A stretch of 7,370 nt of DNA from an uncultured Oscillospiraceae bacterium (GTDB lineage Bacteria > Bacillota > Clostridia > Oscillospirales > Acutalibacteraceae): NCBI GenBank assembly GCA_900554525.1, contig USHL01000066.1:1-7370 (forward strand), in the 5' to 3' direction. The notes beneath the pieces were generated by a model that was not told the origin of the DNA, did no database searches, and saw only the letters and a list, made by a program, of their open reading frames with translations. A program made the position numbers and the translations under genes. This document shows positions 7,265 through 7,370 of this stretch, in pieces. Positions within the stretch are counted from its first letter, which is position 1. Each line of letters opens with the position of its first letter.

Positions 7265-7370
7265 ATGAAAATTAAAAAGTTTATACCGTTGCTTGCAAGT
7301 GTTATGCTTCTTACTTCGGTTTTCGGGCCGCTGACTGCTTCGGCGGCCGAAGAAACAAAACCTCGTCCGC
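7265..7370 (+). CDS. Exported protein of unknown function, N-terminal part (3' end outside window)
   Basis: Only the first 35 codons are in the window. They encode a Sec signal peptide: a basic start (MKIKK), a hydrophobic core of about 14 residues, and a likely signal peptidase I site after T-A-S-A-A near residue 28, followed by a charged segment EETKPRP. There is no lipobox cysteine, so it is not a lipoprotein like its neighbour. AAAGGA at 7249-7254 lies 10 bases before the ATG, and the gap from the binding-protein stop is 18 bases, so it belongs to the same transcript. It may be a secreted enzyme, a cell-wall protein or a membrane-anchored component of the same sugar system; the visible part does not decide. 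Confidence 0.8.
   Translation, partial: MKIKKFIPLLASVMLLTSVFGPLTASAAEETKPRP

Overview
The window looks like part of a carbohydrate-utilisation operon from a Gram-positive anaerobe, most likely a Clostridia-type Bacillota (a gut Oscillospirales/Ruminococcaceae relative is a guess). The basis is moderate-to-low GC, strong AGGAGG-type ribosome binding sites, a lipoprotein solute-binding protein of the kind common in Clostridia, and tightly packed genes on one strand. The organism is inferred from style, not from a marker gene.

Layout, all on the + strand: (1) the C-terminal 101 codons of a first ABC sugar permease, cut by the left edge; (2) a complete second permease of the MalG/UgpE type; (3) a large cytoplasmic GH38 alpha-mannosidase; (4) a 137-bp intergenic region with a long imperfect inverted repeat and a sigma-A-like promoter; (5) a cytoplasmic GH30 glycosidase; (6) a solute-binding lipoprotein; (7) the first 35 codons of an exported protein cut by the right edge. 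Apart from the 137-bp gap, junctions are only 10 to 39 bases. There are no RNA genes, mobile elements or CRISPR, and no non-coding stretch over 300 bases.

Working model (inference): the lipoprotein captures an oligosaccharide or glycoconjugate fragment outside the cell, the two permeases import it as a CUT1-type transporter, and the GH38 and GH30 enzymes, neither with a signal peptide, trim it inside. No ATPase is encoded here. Many Bacillota CUT1 transporters share one MsmX-type ATPase encoded elsewhere, which would fit, but it could also lie outside the window. The alpha-mannosidase suggests a mannose-containing glycan. The GH30 subfamily, and so the second linkage, cannot be fixed by eye.

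The parts are known families. The points most worth a second look are the inverted repeat and promoter inside the operon, the unusual gene order with the binding protein after the hydrolases, a 14-bp palindrome before the alpha-mannosidase, and the untested GH38 + GH30 enzyme pairing.
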